Source: an uncultured Pelagibacteraceae bacterium
Lineage (GTDB): Bacteria; Pseudomonadota; Alphaproteobacteria; Pelagibacterales; Pelagibacteraceae
Assembly: GCA_902609645.1 (NCBI GenBank)
Contig: CACLSS010000005.1
Location: 1-47,940, forward strand
Length of the DNA stretch: 47,940 nt
Reading direction: 5' to 3'
Below are positions 43,983 to 47,940 of this stretch, in pieces. Both the position numbers and the translations under genes were made by a program. A model generated the notes under the pieces. That model made no database searches and had not been told where the DNA came from. It was given only the letters and a program-made list of their open reading frames with translations. The first letter of the stretch is position 1, and each line of letters begins with the position of its first letter.

Positions 43983-44378
43983 TTATTTGCATTTGTTGCA
44001 TAAACCAAAAAATTCTAAATTATATTTCTTATATTTCATTCCAGAATTATCTTCGAAATTAGTCAAATATTTAGAGAGTTTGCTGTTTTTTATTTCTTTT
44101 ACGTGTTCGCAATTATTACAAATCGAAAATGCAGTTGCTTTTGAAATTTCACAATAAGAATTTTTACAAGCTATAAAAGCGTTTTTACTTTCAATCTTAT
44201 GTATTTTTCCTATTTCAATGAGCTTTTCTAAAGCTCTGTAAACCTGCAGGGGTGCTTTAATTCCTCTTTTTTGAACGTTATAAAGTATTGAATAAGCTTT
44301 AAGTGGTCCTTTTGCCTTCTCGATTATACTAAGAACAATTTGTTGGTTTTTTGAGAGTTGTTCTTGTTTCTGAGTCAT
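43983..44378 (-). CDS. zur: Zinc uptake regulator, Fur family
   Basis: It has 131 residues. Winged-helix N-terminus with APLQVYRALEKLIEIGKIHKIE (about 42-63) as in Zur. The four structural zinc cysteines are Cys87/Cys90 (FSICNNC) and Cys127/Cys130 (FGLCNKC). Of the regulatory site known in E. coli Zur, the counterparts of His77, Cys88 and Glu111 are His60, Cys71 and Glu95, but the His96 position is not His; Cys76 or His92 may substitute. The context settles it: it follows znuB by 22 bp, and two Zur boxes control the locus, implying autoregulation. Confidence 0.93.
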   Translation of the reverse strand: MTQKQEQLSKNQQIVLSIIEKAKGPLKAYSILYNVQKRGIKAPLQVYRALEKLIEIGKIHKIESKNAFIACKNSYCEISKATAFSICNNCEHVKEIKNSKLSKYLTNFEDNSGMKYKKYNLEFFGLCNKCK

Positions 44379-44400
44379 AAATTATTTTAACACTTTCATT

Positions 44401-45204
44401 TTATTTTTTCAAATCTGAAACTTTTTTAAATTTTATTAATGATAATATAAACAATAATAACGTAGCAGTTATAATTGAAGGTCCTGAAGCTGAATTAATT
44501 TTCAGTGATGTGAATAAGCCAGCTAAAACAGATATCAATCCAAATATTACTGAAAAAATAACCATCTGTTTAGGATTATTAGAAACATTTCTTGCGGTTG
44601 CAGCAGGAATTATAAGCATACCAGTTATCAAAAGCAGTCCTACAATTTTAATTGAAATGGCAATAAGAGCTGCGGTTAGAATTGTAAAAATTGCATTGAA
44701 TTTATCAGGCTTCATGCCTTCAGCCTCTGATAATTCATAATTTACCGTTGATGCGAATAATGGCTTCCAGATTAATTTAAGAACAATTAATATTAAACCT
44801 CCACCTAGCCAAATAACCAATAAATCATTTTGATTTACAGCTAAAATGTCTCCAAATAACAAAGCCATTACATCAAATCTAATTGAAGTTAAAAAACCTA
44901 TAACTACAAGTCCAACAGCTAATGAAGAGTGAGCTAATAAACCTAATAAAGCATCATTCGGTAAATTTGTTTTTTTTTGTAATTGCAATAATAAGATTGC
45001 TAAGACCGCAGAGATTACAAAAACTGAAAACGCGATATTAATTTCAAAAAATAACGCCATGGTAACACCTAATAATGCTGAATGAGCCAAAGTACCTGCA
45101 AAAAAAGATAATCTTCTCCAAACTACAAAGCATCCAAGTGGTCCAGTTACAAGTGAAATGCCTATCCCCGCTATCAGCGCTCTAATAAAAAAATCGTCAA
45201 GCAT
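44401..45204 (-). CDS. znuB: Zinc ABC importer, permease ZnuB
   Basis: It has 267 residues with about eight membrane helices of the ABC-3 metal permease family: start MLDDFFIRALIAGIGISLVTGPLGCFVVWRRL (length and motif as in ZnuB), then LPNDALLGLLAHSSLAVGLV (about 76-95) and LLLITGMLIIPAATARNVS (about 189-207), the family signature near the ZnuC contact. It follows znuC by 2 bp and precedes zur. Confidence 0.95.
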   Translation of the reverse strand: MLDDFFIRALIAGIGISLVTGPLGCFVVWRRLSFFAGTLAHSALLGVTMALFFEINIAFSVFVISAVLAILLLQLQKKTNLPNDALLGLLAHSSLAVGLVVIGFLTSIRFDVMALLFGDILAVNQNDLLVIWLGGGLILIVLKLIWKPLFASTVNYELSEAEGMKPDKFNAIFTILTAALIAISIKIVGLLLITGMLIIPAATARNVSNNPKQMVIFSVIFGLISVLAGLFTSLKINSASGPSIITATLLLFILSLIKFKKVSDLKK

Positions 45205-45206
45205 AA

Positions 45207-45959
45207 TTATTTTTTGGGATCTATTGATCCATCCGCTGAATGTGAATGATCATGTTCGTGTTCATATAAAGATAATATATTTGAAGCCTTGTCCCCAAAT
45301 AGATCTTTATATTTCTGATCTTTAACTACAGAATGGGGTTTTCCTGAGCAACAAACATGTCCGTTTAAACATATAACAAAGTCTGTTGCTGACATTACAA
45401 CATGAAGATCATGTGAAATTAAAAGAATTCCACAATTTAATTTTTCTGATATTTTTTTAATTAATTCATACAATGCAATTTCACCTTTAAAATCAACGCC
45501 TTGTACTGGTTCATCTAATACTAAAAGTTCAGGTTTTTTTGCAATGGCTCTTGCTATTAAAACTCTTTGAAATTCACCGCCAGATAAATTACTCAAGCTT
45601 TTATTTTTTAAATGATCAACCCCTGTTAAATTTAAAGCAACGTTAATTTGATCATTTTTTAAATCTTCAGTTAACGACATAAAATCAATTACTCTTATGG
45701 GGAGCGTCCAATCAACTGAAACTTTTTGTGGTACATAACCTATTCTTTCAGTAAATCTTCTAACTCTTCCTTCTATTTTTTTGTAAATACCTAAGGCAAT
45801 TTTTGCTGTGGTGGACTTACCTGATCCATTGGGGCCAATTAAAGTAACTATTTCACCTTGTTTTATTTCTAATGAAACTTCTTTTATTAATGCTTTATCA
45901 TTTATGTAATAGCTCGCATTTTCTACTTTTAAGAGAATTTTTTTATTTTTATTTTCCAT
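45207..45959 (-). CDS. znuC: Zinc ABC importer, ATP-binding protein ZnuC
   Basis: Walker A LIGPNGSGKSTTAKIALGIY (about 40-59), signature LSGGEFQRVLIARAI, Walker B LLVLDEPVQGVDFKG and switch His in LLISHDLHVVM. The start is the ATG at 45959, with AAGGG seven bases upstream; the frame is open to a TTG at 45980 but that leaves no room for a ribosome site. 250 residues. The C-terminus carries a His-rich tail (YEHEHDHSHS) that may bind zinc. It is transcribed divergently from znuA under shared Zur boxes. Confidence 0.95.
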   Translation of the reverse strand: MENKNKKILLKVENASYYINDKALIKEVSLEIKQGEIVTLIGPNGSGKSTTAKIALGIYKKIEGRVRRFTERIGYVPQKVSVDWTLPIRVIDFMSLTEDLKNDQINVALNLTGVDHLKNKSLSNLSGGEFQRVLIARAIAKKPELLVLDEPVQGVDFKGEIALYELIKKISEKLNCGILLISHDLHVVMSATDFVICLNGHVCCSGKPHSVVKDQKYKDLFGDKASNILSLYEHEHDHSHSADGSIDPKK

Positions 45960-45983
45960 AATAAAACCCTTGATTAACAAAAT

Positions 45984-45996
45984 GTAATATTATAAC
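45984..45996. promoter_or_regulatory. Zur box 1 (GTAATA-T-TATAAC)
   Basis: A 6-1-6 inverted repeat with one mismatch, flanked by T and A to give TGTAATATTATAACA, close to the known Zur consensus TGTTATANTATAACA. It lies in the 69-bp region between divergent znuC and znuA, 17 bp centre-to-centre from box 2, i.e. not far from two helical turns. Confidence 0.75.
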
Positions 45997-46000
45997 AAAC

Positions 46001-46013
46001 GTTATATTATAAC
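46001..46013. promoter_or_regulatory. Zur box 2 (GTTATA-T-TATAAC)
   Basis: A perfect 6-1-6 palindrome matching the classical Zur core. It ends 15 bp before the znuA start codon and just upstream of its AAGGAG Shine-Dalgarno. With box 1 it probably lets Zur repress both divergent transcripts, including zur itself at the end of znuCB. Confidence 0.82.
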
Positions 46014-46028
46014 AAATTAAGGAGCAAC

Positions 46029-47015
46029 ATGAAAAGAACCCTATTTATTACATTATTTTTATCTATATTTTCTTTTTACAGTACAGTGTCTGCAGACGTT
46101 AAAGTAGTTACTTCAATTAAGCCAATACATTCTTTGACTGCATACGTTATGGATGGTGTTGGCAAACCTAATGTAATAGTAGATGGTTATAATTCACCAC
46201 ACGGTTTTAGCTTAAAACCATCACATGCAAAAATGATTGAAAACGCTGATCTAATTATTTGGGTTGGTGAAGATTTAGAAGCATTTCTAGAAAAACCATT
46301 AGATTCAATTGCAAAAAAAGCAAAAAAAGTTGAATTGATGGATTTAAAAGGAATTAAAAAATTAAAATTTAGAGAAAAAAATATTTTTGAAGGTCATGAC
46401 GATCATGGACATAAAAAAGATAAACATGACGATCATGGTCACAAAGAGCATAAGGAGCATGGACACAAAGAGGATAAGCATGATGATCATGGTCACGAAG
46501 GACATGCTCATGGAGAACATGATCCACACATTTGGTTAGACCCAATGAATGCTAAAGTGATTATTAAAGAAATTACAAATCAATTAGTTAAGCTTGATTC
46601 AGCAAACAGCGCAAAATACAAAGCTAATTCTAGAGAAGCTATTTCTGATATAGAGGCGTTAACAAAATCTATCAAAAAAGATTTAAATAAAAATTCAAGA
46701 GTTGTAGTTTTCCATGATGCTTATCAATATTTTGAAAATAGATTTGGAATTAAAGTTCTTGGTGCGTTAACTGTTAATGCGGATGTATTACCTGGTGCTG
46801 AACAATTAGCTGAGATTAGAGAAGTTATTGAACATGAAAAAGTTAATTGTATTTTTTCAGAACCGCAGTTTAATCCTTCAATTATAAAAACAATTGCAAA
46901 AGATACAAATATTAAAACTGGTGTGTTAGATCCTCTAGGAGCAACCATAGACAAAGGTAAAGGCATGTATCCAAAATTACTGAAAAATATGTCTTCATCT
47001 TTTAAAGGCTGCTAA
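46029..47015 (+). CDS. znuA: Zinc ABC importer, periplasmic zinc-binding protein ZnuA
   Basis: It has 328 residues with signal peptide [22 protein letters not shown] (1-22). Cluster A-I metal-binding fold: [15 protein letters not shown] (about 27-41), ligand His58 in [13 protein letters not shown], a His-rich loop at 123-164 with 15 histidines and three HDDHGH repeats, ligand His167 in HDPHIWLDP, and His229 in [10 protein letters not shown]. The His-rich loop marks the zinc rather than manganese branch. A strong AAGGAG site precedes the ATG. Its stop interlocks with that of the convergent ATPase gene (4-bp overlap). Confidence 0.96.
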   Translation: MKRTLFITLFLSIFSFYSTVSADVKVVTSIKPIHSLTAYVMDGVGKPNVIVDGYNSPHGFSLKPSHAKMIENADLIIWVGEDLEAFLEKPLDSIAKKAKKVELMDLKGIKKLKFREKNIFEGHDDHGHKKDKHDDHGHKEHKEHGHKEDKHDDHGHEGHAHGEHDPHIWLDPMNAKVIIKEITNQLVKLDSANSAKYKANSREAISDIEALTKSIKKDLNKNSRVVVFHDAYQYFENRFGIKVLGALTVNADVLPGAEQLAEIREVIEHEKVNCIFSEPQFNPSIIKTIAKDTNIKTGVLDPLGATIDKGKGMYPKLLKNMSSSFKGC

Positions 47016-47940
47016 TTTTTGATCCTATTTTTATTTGAATCAAAGAAATAAACATTTTCTTTAGAAAATGATATTTGGGAATGATTTTTATTGATATTGC
47101 TTGAAGTTTTTATTCTAAACTCTTCTCCATCTACAGACGAGTATATAATCTTATCAAATCCAAGATTTTCTATAAGATCAATCTTAATTTTGGCTTTAAT
47201 ATCTTGAGAATTGTCAGCCTTAATATGTTCGGGTCTAATTCCTAAATAAATATCATCATTGAATTTATAACCATTAAACTGGATATCATTATTAAAAATA
47301 TTAATTGTATTTCCATTTTTTATTTTTCCTTTATCAATTTTTAAAATATTCATTCTCGGGGACCCTATAAATTCTGCTACAAAAATATTATTTGGGTTAT
47401 TATATATTTCATCAGGTGATCCGTATTGCTCCATTACGCCCTGATTTAAAATAACAATCTTATCAGCTAGAGTCATAGCCTCAACTTGATCGTGTGTAAC
47501 ATAAATCATATTTGTACTAAGTTTTTTATGAAGTTTTGAAATTTCTACACGCATTTCTGATCTTAAAGCAGCATCAAGATTTGAAAGCGGTTCATCGAAC
47601 AAAAATAATTTAGGGTTTCTCGTTATTGCACGTCCTATTGCCACTCTTTGTCGTTGTCCACCAGAAAGTTGTCTTGGTTTTCTCTCAAGAAGATCTTCAA
47701 TTTGAAGAGTTTTAGCGGCGTCCTTTACCTTTTTATCTATTTCACTTTTATCAAGCTTTTCATTTTTCAATCCGAATGACATATTTTCGTAAACATTCAT
47801 GTGCGGGTATAAAGCATATGATTGAAAAACCATTGCAATTCCTCTTTTTGATGGAATTAAATTATTAATTATTTTTTTATCTAAATGTATTTCACCCTCA
47901 TCAACTGACTCTAAACCAGAAATCATTCTAAGTAGTGTCG
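47012..47940 (-). CDS. Carbohydrate-type ABC importer ATP-binding protein (MalK/UgpC family), 5' truncated
   Basis: Partial: the frame is open to the window end, and the ATG at 47926 is internal, since the preceding codons read [10 protein letters not shown], the end of Walker A. Present are [18 protein letters not shown] (Q-loop), [15 protein letters not shown] (signature), [15 protein letters not shown] (Walker B), [16 protein letters not shown] (switch) and a C-terminal TOBE/MalK regulatory domain with GSPRMNIL and GIRPEHI. The family serves sugars, glycerol-3-phosphate and some other solutes; the substrate would have to be read from neighbours beyond the window. Confidence 0.92.
   Translation of the reverse strand, partial: TLLRMISGLESVDEGEIHLDKKIINNLIPSKRGIAMVFQSYALYPHMNVYENMSFGLKNEKLDKSEIDKKVKDAAKTLQIEDLLERKPRQLSGGQRQRVAIGRAITRNPKLFLFDEPLSNLDAALRSEMRVEISKLHKKLSTNMIYVTHDQVEAMTLADKIVILNQGVMEQYGSPDEIYNNPNNIFVAEFIGSPRMNILKIDKGKIKNGNTINIFNNDIQFNGYKFNDDIYLGIRPEHIKADNSQDIKAKIKIDLIENLGFDKIIYSSVDGEEFRIKTSSNINKNHSQISFSKENVYFFDSNKNRIKN

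Noticed and set aside
1-47940. CRISPR arrays, insertion sequences, prophage, integrases, toxin-antitoxin pairs, glycine or SAM riboswitches
   Set aside because: Looked for on both strands; no regular spaced repeats, transposase or integrase motifs, or recognisable riboswitch cores. The window is ordinary core genome apart from the regulatory elements listed.

Overview
The window looks like a piece of a streamlined marine alphaproteobacterial genome of the SAR11 clade (Pelagibacterales, Candidatus Pelagibacter or a close relative). The signs are very low GC, lysine- and asparagine-rich proteins, almost no intergenic space, many 1-8 bp gene overlaps, convergent genes whose stop codons interlock, alphaproteobacterial gene order, and high-affinity ABC importers. 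This assignment rests on protein recognition and layout, not on a database search.

Layout. 1-1200: 3' end of uvrA and a short urate-oxidase-N/PuuD-like membrane protein. 1197-15737, minus strand: a chain of 18 genes transcribed from dapA towards secF (dapA, smpB, folK, rsh, pyrE, pdxJ, argS, an 87-residue membrane protein, nagZ, scpA, scpB, tatA, tatB, tatC, serS, yajC, secD, secF), combining lysine, pyrimidine and B6 synthesis, the stringent response, tRNA charging, chromosome condensation and protein export. 15777-18198: a soluble lytic transglycosylase and, one base beyond it on the other strand, tRNA-Ser(GCU). 18246-29147: MATE exporter, trhO, O-methyltransferase, dGTPase, iscA-like, xthA, mannose-1-P guanylyltransferase, ilvD, valS and tRNA-Cys(GCA). 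29164-30918: an IscU/SufU-like scaffold, tRNA-Asn(GUU), an XRE regulator and a DUF6134-like exported protein.

30945-47940 is dominated by uptake systems: a general L-amino-acid importer (aapJQMP), tRNA-Arg(UCU), a Fur-controlled ferric iron importer (fbpABC), egtD, a glycine betaine-type binding protein and permease (proX, proW) with no ATPase gene next to them, selO, the zinc system (zur, znuB, znuC and divergent znuA) with two tandem Zur boxes, and the start of a MalK/UgpC-family ATPase that runs off the window.

The most interesting signal is regulatory. In each of the three importers whose binding-protein and permease genes are co-directional, the junction between the two carries a different structure: a factor-independent terminator (aapJ/aapQ), a pair of mutually exclusive hairpins in which a loop is perfectly complementary to the permease Shine-Dalgarno and the permease starts with TTG (fbpA/fbpB), and a hairpin with the GTG start codon at its tip (proX/proW). 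In znu the binding protein is uncoupled by divergent transcription. In addition, aapJ and proX each have a perfect 18-bp palindrome directly abutting an AAGGGG-type Shine-Dalgarno. Together these suggest a set of local devices that set binding protein far above permease. No CRISPR array, insertion sequence, prophage or obvious island is visible, and no gene-free stretch exceeds about 300 bases.
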